A stretch of 64,000 nucleotides of DNA from Kordiimonas sp. SCSIO 12610 (GTDB taxonomy: Bacteria > Pseudomonadota > Alphaproteobacteria > Sphingomonadales > Kordiimonadaceae): the NCBI RefSeq assembly GCF_024398015.1, contig NZ_CP073747.1, forward strand, positions 2,539,001-2,603,000, given 5' to 3'. This document shows, one piece after another, positions 46,142 through 55,674 of the stretch; positions within the stretch are counted from its first letter, which is position 1, and each line of letters begins with the position of its first letter. The notes beneath the pieces were generated by a model that saw nothing but the letters and a program-made list of their open reading frames with translations, searched no databases and was not told the origin of the DNA. Made by a program: the position numbers and the translations under genes.

Positions 46142-47509
46142 TCATTGCACTGCCCCAGGCACAGGATTTTGACCATTCAATACCATGGCGGCAGGACCCA
46201 TCTCAAGAATTTGACGAAGACGCGCATAGCCTTCTGGTAAAGAAGTATGGTCCTCCTTTAGCTGGCTTAAAAATTCCTCGAGAAACGGATTATACTGAAT
46301 GGCGGCATCAACGTCCGGATTACTACCCTGTCGGTAAGCACCCAATCTGATCATTTCCTCCATATCCGCATAAGTTGACATATATTTCCGTGCTTCACGC
46401 ACAAGCATATTTTCTTCATCATTGTTACAGCGCGGCATTGTTCTAGAGACAGATTTCAAAACATTTATCGCTGGATATCTACCCCTTTCAGCGATCGCCC
46501 GCTCCATAACGATGTGACCATCCAAAATACCGCGAACGGCATCCGCGACAGGTTCATTATGATCGTCACCTTCTACAAGGACTGTAAACAACCCTGTTAT
46601 ATTGCCTTTACCTTTAGGCCCTGGCCCAGCACGCTCCAGCAATCTTGGTAGTTCAGTGAAAACAGTAGGCGTATACCCTTTACTTGTAGGGGGTTCGCCG
46701 CCCGCAAGGCCAATTTCCCTTTGGGCCATGGCAAATCGTGTCACACTGTCCATCAAGCACATTACGCCAGCACCTTGATCGCGAAAATATTCAGACAGTG
46801 TCAGCGTTAAAAACGCCGCCTGCCGTCGCATTAACGCACTTTCATCTGACGTTGCCACAACGACAACCGATCGAGCCAAGCCTTCCTCACCAAGGTCATC
46901 CTCAATAAATTCCTGAACTTCGCGGCCACGTTCACCAATAAGGCCAATAACACTCACATCGGCATTTGCATATCGCGCTATCATTGAAAGAAGAACAGAT
47001 TTACCGACACCAGAGCCTGCGAAAATTCCCATACGCTGACCATCACAGCAGCTAATAAAGCTATTGAGTGCACGAACACCTAAATCCATTTTCCCACCGA
47101 CACGTTGTCGTTCATGTGCCGCTGGCGGGTTCGCACGTAACAACTTGGGCTCAAATCCATTGACAATCGGACCCTTGCCATCAATTGGTTCGCCAAAGGC
47201 GTTCACAACGCGCCCCAACCATTGCTGCGAAGGAAAAACCTGCGGCTCAGATTGCGTCAAAACTGCCTTACACCCAACCCCGATACCTTCCAACTGAGCA
47301 TACGGCATCGCAAGCGCTGTGCTATGACGAAATCCAACAACTTCAACAGGGACCTTCCGGCGGTCCCGTGTTGTCACTTCAAGCCTTGAGCCAATCGATA
47401 CATATGGACCAGCACCGTCAAGTTCTACCAGCAATCCCCGCACACCAGAAACACGGCCGTAATGCTGTTCGGGTTTAATTCGTTCAATATCCTGAATTAG
47501 GCTTTTCAT
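46142..47509 (-). CDS. fliI: Flagellum-specific ATP synthase FliI
   Basis: 455 residues, hexameric ATPase at the base of the flagellar export apparatus. Walker [18 protein letters not shown] near residue 170, [15 protein letters not shown], and the F1-beta-like signature [14 protein letters not shown]. It is divergent from ctrA across 306 bp, so the fliI promoter and the ctrA promoter share one regulatory region. Confidence 0.96.
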   Translation of the reverse strand: MKSLIQDIERIKPEQHYGRVSGVRGLLVELDGAGPYVSIGSRLEVTTRDRRKVPVEVVGFRHSTALAMPYAQLEGIGVGCKAVLTQSEPQVFPSQQWLGRVVNAFGEPIDGKGPIVNGFEPKLLRANPPAAHERQRVGGKMDLGVRALNSFISCCDGQRMGIFAGSGVGKSVLLSMIARYANADVSVIGLIGERGREVQEFIEDDLGEEGLARSVVVVATSDESALMRRQAAFLTLTLSEYFRDQGAGVMCLMDSVTRFAMAQREIGLAGGEPPTSKGYTPTVFTELPRLLERAGPGPKGKGNITGLFTVLVEGDDHNEPVADAVRGILDGHIVMERAIAERGRYPAINVLKSVSRTMPRCNNDEENMLVREARKYMSTYADMEEMIRLGAYRQGSNPDVDAAIQYNPFLEEFLSQLKEDHTSLPEGYARLRQILEMGPAAMVLNGQNPVPGAVQ

Positions 47510-47815
47510 AAAATTTCATGCCCGATTTATTAGCTGAAGTTTGACATAAAATGATCTTAGCATAGCCATTTCGTTAAGCCAAAAACTCATATGCATCCTT
47601 CGTCACGATCAATTTTTTACCGAATCTCTATAGAATCTTATCCGACTCATTAGAAAACTTGGATTTTTTTAAATTTTTTTCTTGTAAAATTTTATTAACC
47701 TTGGTTAATATTAACCAAAATTAACCTTATTTGTTAAATTATCCATTAAAAAACAAGGTTAATTTTAACTTTTGTTGGAAGTACAAATGGCCAATATTTT
47801 ATACGGGGAATACAA
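47510..47815. promoter_or_regulatory. fliI-ctrA regulatory region
   Basis: 306 bp with no gene. Three GANTC sites lie within 27 bp (47622-47626, 47633-47637, 47644-47648), and about eight TTAA half-sites, several as TTAACC or GGTTAA, are packed between about 47693 and 47770. The first set fits CcrM methylation control, the second fits binding of CtrA to its own promoter, although the exact TTAA-N7-TTAA spacing is not found. Confidence 0.65.
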
Positions 47816-48517
47816 ATGCGCGTTCTGCTGATCGAAGATGATCCGACCATCACCCGCAGCATCGAACTGATGCTTAGTTCTGAGGGATTTAATATTTATT
47901 GTACTGATTTGGGCGAGGAAGGCTTGGACCTTGGTAAGCTTTATGATTACGATATAATTCTACTTGATCTTAACTTGCCTGACATGCACGGCTATGAAGT
48001 TCTAAAGAAATTCAGAACCGCTAAGGTCAATACGCCTGTGCTTATTCTTTCTGGCTTGTCAGATATGGAAGACAAGGTAAAAGGCCTTGGTTTTGGTGCT
48101 GATGATTATCTTACAAAACCATTCCATAAGGAAGAATTAGTAGCACGTATTCATGCTATTATCCGCCGATCTAAAGGACATTCGCAGTCAATCATTACAA
48201 CTGGACAGTTGTCAGTTAATCTTGACACAAAAACTGTTGATGTTGCAGGCGCTCGTGTTCATCTTACTGGTAAAGAATACGCAATGCTTGAATTACTATC
48301 CTTGCGTAAGGGAAGCACACTGACAAAAGAGATGTTCTTAAACCATCTTTACGGCGGCATTGACGAACCTGAACTCAAAATTATTGACGTCTTTATTTGT
48401 AAGCTTCGCAAGAAACTCGCGAATGCAACAAACGGTGCTAATTACATTGAAACCGTCTGGGGTCGTGGGTACGTTTTACGAAATCCAGATGAAGAAGAAG
48501 CGAAAGTAGCAAGCTAA
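47816..48517 (+). CDS. ctrA: Cell-cycle response regulator CtrA
   Basis: 233 residues, OmpR-type regulator. The receiver has acidic pair ED at residues 7-8, phospho-Asp51 (LLDLNLPD) and the conserved Lys near 104; the DNA-binding winged helix ends [20 protein letters not shown]. The start [20 protein letters not shown] is the characteristic CtrA N-terminus. It controls flagellar, division and DNA-replication genes in alphaproteobacteria through the CckA-ChpT relay; chpT and sciP are in the same window. A bidirectional terminator follows. Confidence 0.97.
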   Translation: MRVLLIEDDPTITRSIELMLSSEGFNIYCTDLGEEGLDLGKLYDYDIILLDLNLPDMHGYEVLKKFRTAKVNTPVLILSGLSDMEDKVKGLGFGADDYLTKPFHKEELVARIHAIIRRSKGHSQSIITTGQLSVNLDTKTVDVAGARVHLTGKEYAMLELLSLRKGSTLTKEMFLNHLYGGIDEPELKIIDVFICKLRKKLANATNGANYIETVWGRGYVLRNPDEEEAKVAS

Positions 48518-48539
48518 GCTTTCAAAACAATCAATAAAG

Positions 48540-48567
48540 AAAAACACCGGCATTCGCCGGTGTTTTT
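48540..48567. terminator. Bidirectional terminator between ctrA and cheR
   Basis: AAAAACACCGGC (48540-48551), loop ATTC, GCCGGTGTTTTT (48556-48567): a perfect 12-bp stem with A- and T-tracts for both convergent genes. Confidence 0.92.
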
Positions 48568-48578
48568 GTATCCAAGTT

Positions 48579-49421
48579 TTACTGAAGTCCCATGACCTCT
48601 TCGGCGTTACCGTCAGACGGCACATACATACCCCTCTGGCCTCGGACTGGCTTGAACTGGTCAGTAATTCCAAGAACTGTTTCAGCAGCACCAAGGAACA
48701 AAGCACCGTCGTTACCCAGTGTTTTACGCATCCGCTCCAAAACATCCTTTTTGGTTGGCTGCTCAAAGTAAATAAGAACATTGCGGCAGAAAATAACGTC
48801 AAAATTCCCCAAACCCACAAAGTTACTTAATAAATTAAACGGCTTAAAGGTAACCATATTGCGGATATCGGCATTTAATTGCCAAGCGTCACCTTCCTGC
48901 GTGAAGTTTTTAATCAACATCTGAATAGGAAGACCACGCTGCACTTCAAACTGGCTATAGCGCCCTGCTTTGGCTTTATCCAGGACTTCTGTCGACAGAT
49001 CAGTGCCAACAATTTCAATCCGCCAATCCTGCCATTTGTGCCATTGCTCTTTGAAAAGCATAGCAAGTGAATATGGCTCTTGTCCACTCGAAGCCGCAGC
49101 GCACCAGATGCGTAAACGCTTTTGAGTTCCTCGCTCCTTATGCATTGCTGGCATTACGTAATTTTTAAACAGATCAAACGGTGTATTATCTCTGAAGAAA
49201 AAGGACTCGTTCGTTGTCATTGCTTCCGTGATATCGCGCAATAACGCTTCATCACGGCTTAAACGGACCTTCTGAACCAATGCATCCAAGCCGTCCAGGC
49301 CTTGTTTTCTTGCAAGCGGGGTCAATCGGCTTTCAAGCAAATACACCTTATCTGGTGTAAGCATCAATCCTGAGCGTTCTTTCAAAACGCCAGAAATATA
49401 ATTAAAGTCTTCAGCACGCAT
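48579..49421 (-). CDS. cheR: Chemotaxis protein methyltransferase CheR
   Basis: 280 residues. Adds methyl groups from S-adenosylmethionine to glutamates of chemoreceptors. N-domain FNYISGVLKERSGLMLTPDK, SAM site IWCAAASSGQEPYSLAML and the DVIFCRNVLIYFEQPTK motif. Last gene of the minus-strand che operon, 2 bp after cheB. No chemoreceptor gene is in the window. Confidence 0.96.
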   Translation of the reverse strand: MRAEDFNYISGVLKERSGLMLTPDKVYLLESRLTPLARKQGLDGLDALVQKVRLSRDEALLRDITEAMTTNESFFFRDNTPFDLFKNYVMPAMHKERGTQKRLRIWCAAASSGQEPYSLAMLFKEQWHKWQDWRIEIVGTDLSTEVLDKAKAGRYSQFEVQRGLPIQMLIKNFTQEGDAWQLNADIRNMVTFKPFNLLSNFVGLGNFDVIFCRNVLIYFEQPTKKDVLERMRKTLGNDGALFLGAAETVLGITDQFKPVRGQRGMYVPSDGNAEEVMGLQ

Positions 49422-49423
49422 TA

Positions 49424-50680
49424 TTAAAGGCCTCCCTGCAACCGTTTCATAGTTGCCGCACCTATTTCATCCAAAGGTAGCACTTCTGTGCATAAACCTG
49501 CTGTTGCAACTGCGCCCGGCATGCCCCAAACAACGCTTGAAGCTTCGTCCTGTGCCAATACAGTTCCGCCTGCTTTTGTGAGCTCTCTTGCTCCTTTAAG
49601 ACCATCATGCCCCATACCTGTTAAAATAACTGCGAGCATGGTGTCGCCGTATATCTCGACCAAGCTTCGGAACATGGGATCCACTGCAGGTTTACAAAAA
49701 TTTTCTGGTGGTTCATCAGTTAGTCGAATGACGTGTTTACCATCCTGTTTCTGAACTTCCATATGCTTCCCGCCTGGAGCGATATAAATTTCTCCCGCGC
49801 GAACGCTGTCACCGTCTTTACCTTCTTGAGCAACCCAGCCAGTAGATTGTGCCAGATGATTTGCAAGAATAGAGGTGAAGGTTGCTGGCATATGCTGTGT
49901 AATTAAAATAGGGACATCCGGTTTTTTACTAAATGCACCGAAAAATTTCAGCAATGCTTGCGGCCCACCAGTTGACGACCCGATAGCGAGAACCTTAGGG
50001 CGGCGTCTAGAGCCAGGACGTAGCGAGATCGCTTTGTCATTCGAAGCAGCCTTAACGTTAGATACTGCACCCGCAGCCGCACTGCCGGGCCGTGTGACAC
50101 TAACAGCAGCAGGTCTTTTCGCGCTAACGAAACCTGCTGTCGCCTTGCGCTCTGGCCTTACAAAACCAGCACCACTTGAAGAACCGGGTGACGTACTCGC
50201 ACCGGGCAAAGTCTCGCCTCTTTTCTTGCGGCTACGCGCGGCCCAGGCCTTGACCTTTTCAACAAGCTCACGGCGAAAATCAATACTTGCATTCACCGAA
50301 CGAGCGGTTTCCGGTTTAGGAACATAATCAACAGCACCCATTTGCATCGCGCGCAAACTGATCTCGGCATTTTTGAGTGTAAGCGTTGAGGCCATAACAA
50401 CCTGAATGCCTGGTTTTTGTTTAATGATCAGCGGTAACGCGGTCATACCGTCCATTACAGGCATTTCAATATCAAGAACCACAGCTTCAATATCGTGCTG
50501 TTCCAGTTGACGTAGCGCAACCTGACCATTGTTGGCTGTTGTCACTACATCAATATCGGGATCTTCTGAGAGATAACGACATAAAAACCCACGAATAATG
50601 GCACTATCATCAACGACCATTACCCTGTAGGGTTTTGCGGAGACGGACCCCGCTGCAGAATTTACCGCAAAAGAATTCAC
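49424..50680 (-). CDS. cheB: Chemotaxis methylesterase/response regulator CheB
   Basis: 418 residues. N-terminal receiver with phospho-Asp in VVLDIEMPVMDG; a long Ala/Pro/Ser-rich linker (about 150-235); C-terminal methylesterase with the catalytic Ser in GSSTGGPQALLKF, His in TQHMPATFTS and Asp in GMGHDGLKG. Removes methyl groups from receptors after phosphorylation by CheA. The linker is longer than usual. It lies between cheY and cheR. Confidence 0.96.
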   Translation of the reverse strand: MNSFAVNSAAGSVSAKPYRVMVVDDSAIIRGFLCRYLSEDPDIDVVTTANNGQVALRQLEQHDIEAVVLDIEMPVMDGMTALPLIIKQKPGIQVVMASTLTLKNAEISLRAMQMGAVDYVPKPETARSVNASIDFRRELVEKVKAWAARSRKKRGETLPGASTSPGSSSGAGFVRPERKATAGFVSAKRPAAVSVTRPGSAAAGAVSNVKAASNDKAISLRPGSRRRPKVLAIGSSTGGPQALLKFFGAFSKKPDVPILITQHMPATFTSILANHLAQSTGWVAQEGKDGDSVRAGEIYIAPGGKHMEVQKQDGKHVIRLTDEPPENFCKPAVDPMFRSLVEIYGDTMLAVILTGMGHDGLKGARELTKAGGTVLAQDEASSVVWGMPGAVATAGLCTEVLPLDEIGAATMKRLQGGL

Positions 50681-50695
50681 TAAAATAACTCTACT

Positions 50696-51061
50696 TTACA
50701 AAAGACCAACCTGAGAGAATTTTGCTTCAATAATCTCACGGTCAAAAGGCTTCATAATATATTCGTTTGCACCAGCTTCAATTGCTTGGCGAATATGAGA
50801 CATGTCATTTTCTGTCGTGCAGAAAACAACAATCGGCTGTTCAATACCATCTAATGACCGAAGTTCAATCAAAAACTCAAGCCCGTTCATGATTGGCATA
50901 TTCCAATCAAGAAGCACTACATCCGGCAGGTTTCTGTCACAGGCATCCAGCGCATCTTTTCCATCGACAGCTTCGTCGACTTCAAAATTAAGCTCTTCGA
51001 GAATACGCCTAGCAACCTTTCTGATTACCTTGGAATCATCTACAACCAAGCAAGATTTCAT
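50696..51061 (-). CDS. cheY: Single-domain response regulator CheY
   Basis: 121 residues, receiver domain only. Acidic pair in CLVVDDSKV, phospho-Asp in VVLLDWNMPIMNG, Thr in FCTTEND and Lys in YIMKPFDRE. It carries the signal from CheA to the motor switch or acts as a phosphate sink. GGGAGAG five bases before the ATG at 51061 fixes the start; an ATG seven codons earlier is rejected. Confidence 0.94.
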   Translation of the reverse strand: MKSCLVVDDSKVIRKVARRILEELNFEVDEAVDGKDALDACDRNLPDVVLLDWNMPIMNGLEFLIELRSLDGIEQPIVVFCTTENDMSHIRQAIEAGANEYIMKPFDREIIEAKFSQVGLL

Positions 51062-51111
51062 AATAACTCTCCCAATCCGCATTGTGCGGCGAGTAATATC
51101 AAAAAATAAAT

Positions 51112-51597
51112 TTATGCTGCTTTTGTATTGGTTTCAAAAGCGAGTAATTTTTCTACATCTAAAATAGCAAGAAGCTCGTTCTCCAAACGATAAATTCCCT
51201 TACTAACTTCTCTCCAACGTGGGTCCAAAGTCACAGGATTACGTTCAAACAACTGATCTTCTAATGACAAAACTTCACCAACCTCGTCAATTTGAAGACT
51301 GTATGGCTCTTCACCGTGTTCTACAACAACTGACATACTTTTTTTGTCGCCTTCGAGTGGTTCAAGCCCTAGCCTGCGGCGTAGATCAATTGCAGTAACA
51401 ATTCTTCCCCTCAGGTTTAAAACACCAGAAACCCAATCAGGAGCCAAAGGGATTTTGGTAATTTGCTGTGCATTTAAAACATCATGAACAGCAAGTACCG
51501 GGATACCAAGAGTTTGACCCGCAAGTTTTACCGTAACAAAATCCTGTGTACCTGTAGCCACCAGGCTTAGGTCTTCGCGAACAACTAAATCGTTCAT
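51112..51597 (-). CDS. cheW: Chemotaxis coupling protein CheW
   Basis: 161 residues, a single CheW domain (about 15-150): FVTVKLAGQTLGIPVLAVHD, VLNLRGRIVTAIDLRRRLGL and SLQIDEVGEVL. It links chemoreceptors to CheA. Its start overlaps the cheA stop by four bases (51594-51597), so translation is coupled. Confidence 0.95.
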   Translation of the reverse strand: MNDLVVREDLSLVATGTQDFVTVKLAGQTLGIPVLAVHDVLNAQQITKIPLAPDWVSGVLNLRGRIVTAIDLRRRLGLEPLEGDKKSMSVVVEHGEEPYSLQIDEVGEVLSLEDQLFERNPVTLDPRWREVSKGIYRLENELLAILDVEKLLAFETNTKAA

Positions 51598-54500
51598 GCT
51601 GCATCTCCACGAATTTTAAGTTGTTGCGATAGGCTCCGCAACAGAGTTTCTTTATCAAACTTAGCGACATAATCGCTGAAACCAACTTGAAGGCCGCGGT
51701 TGACATCACGCTCACTAGCAAGCGCTGACAAGGCAATCATTGGCGTGTTCTGCCAACGGCTTCCAGCCTTAATGGTTTCCGCAAATTCAAATCCACTCAT
51801 TTCCGGCATTTCAATATCAGAGACGATCAAATCAAACATCATCCCGTTTTCCATCAGGTCAAGAGCCTCTGCAGCACCCGAAACCACTTTAACACTGTAT
51901 CCTTCTACGGTTAGAACCGGTTTCAGCATATTGCGGAAAAAGTCACTATCATCCACCAAAAGGATGCTAGCGCCTGACGCGTGGGCAGTATCATCTTCTA
52001 AGGTTCTGCTTTTCAGCCACTCTGCGAATGCGAGTGAAAGATAATGAGCAACATCAATAACTTCTGATGCTTTGCCGTCAATAACAGCAGAACCAACGAT
52101 ACCTGGTTGGTTAGACGCAAGTTTGATATCCAGTTTCTCTTCAACAATATCAAGAATTTCATCGACCGCGAGGCCCATTGTGTATTCACGGTCTGTAAAT
52201 ACCAGAACTTGCTGACGACCTTCTTCTTTCAGTTTCATTGCAGGGTCTGCAAACACAAGCGGCATCAAGGCACCACGATACTGGACCATATGACGACCAT
52301 CAGAAAGCTCTACATCTGCGATATCGATTTCTTCAAGACGAGCTACCAAAGATAATGGTACAGCTTTCGGGCTATCACCGCCTGCGCTAAACACAAGCAT
52401 GCTTTCGCTTTCTTCTCGCTCAACCTTACGCACTTCAAGCTCTTCTTCTTCTTCCTTATGATCACCACCAGCAGCATTGGCTTTGTTTGCAATACCATTT
52501 GGATCAAGGATCATAATCACGCTACCATCACCGAGGATCGTATTCCCTGAATAGATATCGAGTTCTTTAAGGATTGGCGCAACAGGCTTGACCACAATCT
52601 CTTCAGTGTCGAAGACCTGATCAACCACAATACCGAAACTGAATGCACCAACCTGAGCAACAACAATAAAGTCATCTGGGTTTTCGCGGGCATCCGTATC
52701 TTCACGGGTGTCAAAGCCGAGAACTTCGTTCAAATAAACCAGAGGTAACAATCGATTTCTAAGCCTCAGAACCGGTGTATCCTTGATTTTTTCAATTTTG
52801 TTATCTGATGTTGCGTTCGCACGTACAAGTTCTAGAACACTGATCTGTGGAATAGCGTAGCGTTCGCCCTTCGCCTTCACAATCAATCCTGCGACAATGG
52901 CAAGTGTCAGTGGGATCTTGATCTGGAATGTTGTGCCCTTGCCTTCAATAGATACCATGTCAATGGTACCACCGATTTTCTCGATATTGGAACGAACAAC
53001 GTCCATACCAACACCGCGACCGGAAACCGATGTAACCTGTTCGGCCGTTGAAAAACCAGGGTGGAAAATGAATTTCTGAATCTGGTTATCAGACATTTCA
53101 GCGACTTCGGCTTCAGTCGCCAATCCTTTTTCAAGAATCTTGCCTTTTAATTTCTGAACCGGAATTCCAGCGCCATCATCCTTGATTTCCATAATAATAT
53201 GGCCGCCCTCATGGAAGGCGTTCAAGATGATCGTACCTTGCTCTGGTTTACCAGCTGCAATTCGGGCAGCGGGCATTTCAATACCATGATCGGCAGAGTT
53301 ACGAACCATATGAGTGAGCGGGTCTTTGATAAGCTCGAGAACCTGACGGTCAAGTTCAGTATCCGCGCCGCGCATGTCCAGCTCGATCTTCTTATCAAGT
53401 TCAACCGTCAAATCACGAATGATACGCGGTAGTTTCGCCCATGCATTCCCAATCGGCTGCATGCGCGTCTTCATGACATTCTCTTGAAGCTCAGTCGTAC
53501 ACTGGCTGAGGCGCTGAAGAGGAACTGCAAGTTCAGTATTATCCATGTTACGAACAATCTGAAGCAGCTGGTTACGAGTTAGTACCAACTCGGAAACCAT
53601 ATTCATCAAGTCTTCTAGAAGGTCAACATTCACACGAATTGATTGAGTGGAACGTTTGGCTTCCGGTGCACCGGTTGTTGCCTGAGCCCCACCACCAGTA
53701 TTTGCTTTCTTGGCGGCAGGTGCCAATGCTTTTGATGAAGAAAGAACAGATTCGCGGATCAACTCGAAAGACATTACAGCTTCGTCAACCGTATCGCCGT
53801 CAACCTGACACTCTTTGAAAGAGTCTTTAATTACATCAAGTAATTCATTGAAGTTTTTGTCTGAGAACCCTGTAACAGTCACTAACTGACGTGCTACGCT
53901 TTCTGCGGTATCAACATCATCTTTAAACAGAGACAGCATCAAGCCAACAAATTTTGCTTTGCGTTGCTCCTGATTTACATCCTTAAAGAATGAACTCAGG
54001 CTAGCTGTATTCTCAAGACGATTAGAAACCATATGAGCAGCAACAGCGATTGTGTCTTCACCGCCAATTCGGTCAAATAGTGACTGGTCTGAATTCGATG
54101 TTGGGGCAGATGCAGCAGGAGCTTCAGCTTCATCCTCAGGACCAGGTGCGTTTGCAAAAGCAGCTTCAAGTTCTTCCAAGCTAACTTCACCAGGCTTGAG
54201 CGAACGACCAAGTCCTGGGTCGATAATTTCGCCGTCAACTGTATCTTCTTCGACCGCAGGTTCCGGAACGGCTTCGGGTGCATCACTACCTTCAGCGATT
54301 GCATCAAGACGACCGATCAATTCACTATCATCGCCTTCCGGCTCTTCCTCTGTAGCTTCAAGACCAGCCAAGATTTCTTTAATTCGGTCAAGGCTTTCGA
54401 GAATAACCGTTACAGCGTGTTCGGAAACCTGAAGCTCGCCGTCCCTAAACTTACCCAGAACATTCTCTGACGAATGCGCTACAGATTCAAGTCGAGGCAA

Positions 54501-54662
54501 GCCCAGGAAACCACAAGTTCCCTTGATCGTATGCACCAATCGGAAAATATTATCGAGAACCTCTTTGTTGTTGGGGTCCTGCTCCAGTTTCACCAACTCG
54601 ACATCGACGACATCAATACTTTCGTTGGTTTCAGTCAAAAATTCGTTCAGTAAGTCATCCAT
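51594..54662 (-). CDS. cheA: Chemotaxis histidine kinase CheA with truncated-globin-like insert and C-terminal receiver
   Basis: 1022 residues. P1 domain with phospho-His44 (LVHTIKGTCGFLGL); an acidic Ala/Pro linker; a truncated-globin-like domain at about 194-308 (LFDRIGGEDTI, LSSFFKDVNQ); P3 dimerisation near 337-400; ATPase from about 440 (NSADHGIE, GRGVGMDVV); two CheW-like domains; and a receiver from about 898 with phospho-Asp949 (IVSDIEMPEMSG). The insert takes the place of the usual P2 domain. The ATG at 54662 starts with MDDLLNEFLTETNE and has GAG upstream; the frame opens 32 codons earlier, but this stretch is not CheA-like. The double CheW and hybrid receiver are known in other CheA proteins; the insert is odd. 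Confidence 0.93.
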   Translation of the reverse strand: MDDLLNEFLTETNESIDVVDVELVKLEQDPNNKEVLDNIFRLVHTIKGTCGFLGLPRLESVAHSSENVLGKFRDGELQVSEHAVTVILESLDRIKEILAGLEATEEEPEGDDSELIGRLDAIAEGSDAPEAVPEPAVEEDTVDGEIIDPGLGRSLKPGEVSLEELEAAFANAPGPEDEAEAPAASAPTSNSDQSLFDRIGGEDTIAVAAHMVSNRLENTASLSSFFKDVNQEQRKAKFVGLMLSLFKDDVDTAESVARQLVTVTGFSDKNFNELLDVIKDSFKECQVDGDTVDEAVMSFELIRESVLSSSKALAPAAKKANTGGGAQATTGAPEAKRSTQSIRVNVDLLEDLMNMVSELVLTRNQLLQIVRNMDNTELAVPLQRLSQCTTELQENVMKTRMQPIGNAWAKLPRIIRDLTVELDKKIELDMRGADTELDRQVLELIKDPLTHMVRNSADHGIEMPAARIAAGKPEQGTIILNAFHEGGHIIMEIKDDGAGIPVQKLKGKILEKGLATEAEVAEMSDNQIQKFIFHPGFSTAEQVTSVSGRGVGMDVVRSNIEKIGGTIDMVSIEGKGTTFQIKIPLTLAIVAGLIVKAKGERYAIPQISVLELVRANATSDNKIEKIKDTPVLRLRNRLLPLVYLNEVLGFDTREDTDARENPDDFIVVAQVGAFSFGIVVDQVFDTEEIVVKPVAPILKELDIYSGNTILGDGSVIMILDPNGIANKANAAGGDHKEEEEELEVRKVEREESESMLVFSAGGDSPKAVPLSLVARLEEIDIADVELSDGRHMVQYRGALMPLVFADPAMKLKEEGRQQVLVFTDREYTMGLAVDEILDIVEEKLDIKLASNQPGIVGSAVIDGKASEVIDVAHYLSLAFAEWLKSRTLEDDTAHASGASILLVDDSDFFRNMLKPVLTVEGYSVKVVSGAAEALDLMENGMMFDLIVSDIEMPEMSGFEFAETIKAGSRWQNTPMIALSALASERDVNRGLQVGFSDYVAKFDKETLLRSLSQQLKIRGDAA

Positions 54663-54801
54663 AATCACAATCTCGTGGGAAAGATTTACCCGTACACCCT
54701 TTATAATTTGCGTCCCTGCCCAAAACTTCGAGGACAATTCAATCCTGACTTTGGGCAAAAAGAGTTAAAAACGTGTAAAACTTTTCAGAAATCGTGACGA
54801 T

Positions 54802-55440
54802 TTATGCATTTATTTTTAATTTAGCCGAAATTGTTAGCTCACCATCAATGCTATCATCGACAGAAACGTTACCATTGCGGCCAAAAACAATATTGGATGC
54901 CAAGAATGCCGGAGCAGTTCGTGGCTCCAGATCATCTTCGTTTAAATCCCCTGCCAAAGCCGTTTTAATCGAATCTTGCAGAATGATTTTATCGCCAACC
55001 ATCTTCATACTCATAATGGCCTCATCATCTTCAACTTCAAACGTCACCGTCATGTCACCGCCACGGATCAGGGTCTCAGCACCCACAAGGCTTAAATTCA
55101 ACAACACCTTAACGGCAGCCTTCGGTGCCTGATACACATCTGTTTGCCAAGTGAGGTTTACCCTCGCGCCCTCAACAAAGCTTAAGAGCGCTTTTTCAGC
55201 TTCTTTCAGATCAAGCTGGGCTGAAAAACCACCGCCAGCACCGAAAGCGAGGCGGAAGAACTGTAATTTATTTGACGTTTGAACCGCTGACTTTTTTAAA
55301 AGATCAACAACTTGCTCCCGCATGTCGGCATCATGTTCATCTTCCAATATCTCAATGCCGTTTGTAATAGCGCCGACAGGGCTAACCAGATCATGGCATA
55401 ACCGTGAACACAAAAGCGCAGCAAAGTCGATTTTAGACAT
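54802..55440 (-). CDS. chpT: Histidine phosphotransferase ChpT
   Basis: 212 residues. The helix with SRLCHDLVSPVGAITNGIEI carries the phospho-accepting His16; the C-terminal part has a degenerate ATPase-like fold without ATP-binding motifs. ChpT passes phosphate from CckA to CtrA and CpdR. AGGAG lies about 8 bases before the ATG at 55440. It is upstream of cheA in the same direction, about 140 bp away, and may share its transcript. Confidence 0.9.
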   Translation of the reverse strand: MSKIDFAALLCSRLCHDLVSPVGAITNGIEILEDEHDADMREQVVDLLKKSAVQTSNKLQFFRLAFGAGGGFSAQLDLKEAEKALLSFVEGARVNLTWQTDVYQAPKAAVKVLLNLSLVGAETLIRGGDMTVTFEVEDDEAIMSMKMVGDKIILQDSIKTALAGDLNEDDLEPRTAPAFLASNIVFGRNGNVSVDDSIDGELTISAKLKINA

Positions 55441-55674
55441 TTCAAGTTTCTCCTAATGTCGAAAGCATCCCTGTACCGCCAAAATAGCGGTAATTTTTCA
55501 GCAGGTAGCAAGCATTTTATCTTGCTATTTTAGTATATATTGCGGAAACCATATCTAAGCTTTAAACGATAGCCAAGAAAGAAGTCAGTTAAAGAGGATA
55601 GAATTTCCTAATTTGCATTTTACTTCTTCATCAAACCTATAATAATACATGCCATCATAATTCGGAACATATCC

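Noticed and set aside
54663-54758. 32-residue N-terminal extension of CheA
   Set aside because: It is not like CheA, and the P1 domain begins at MDDLLNEF with its own start signals.
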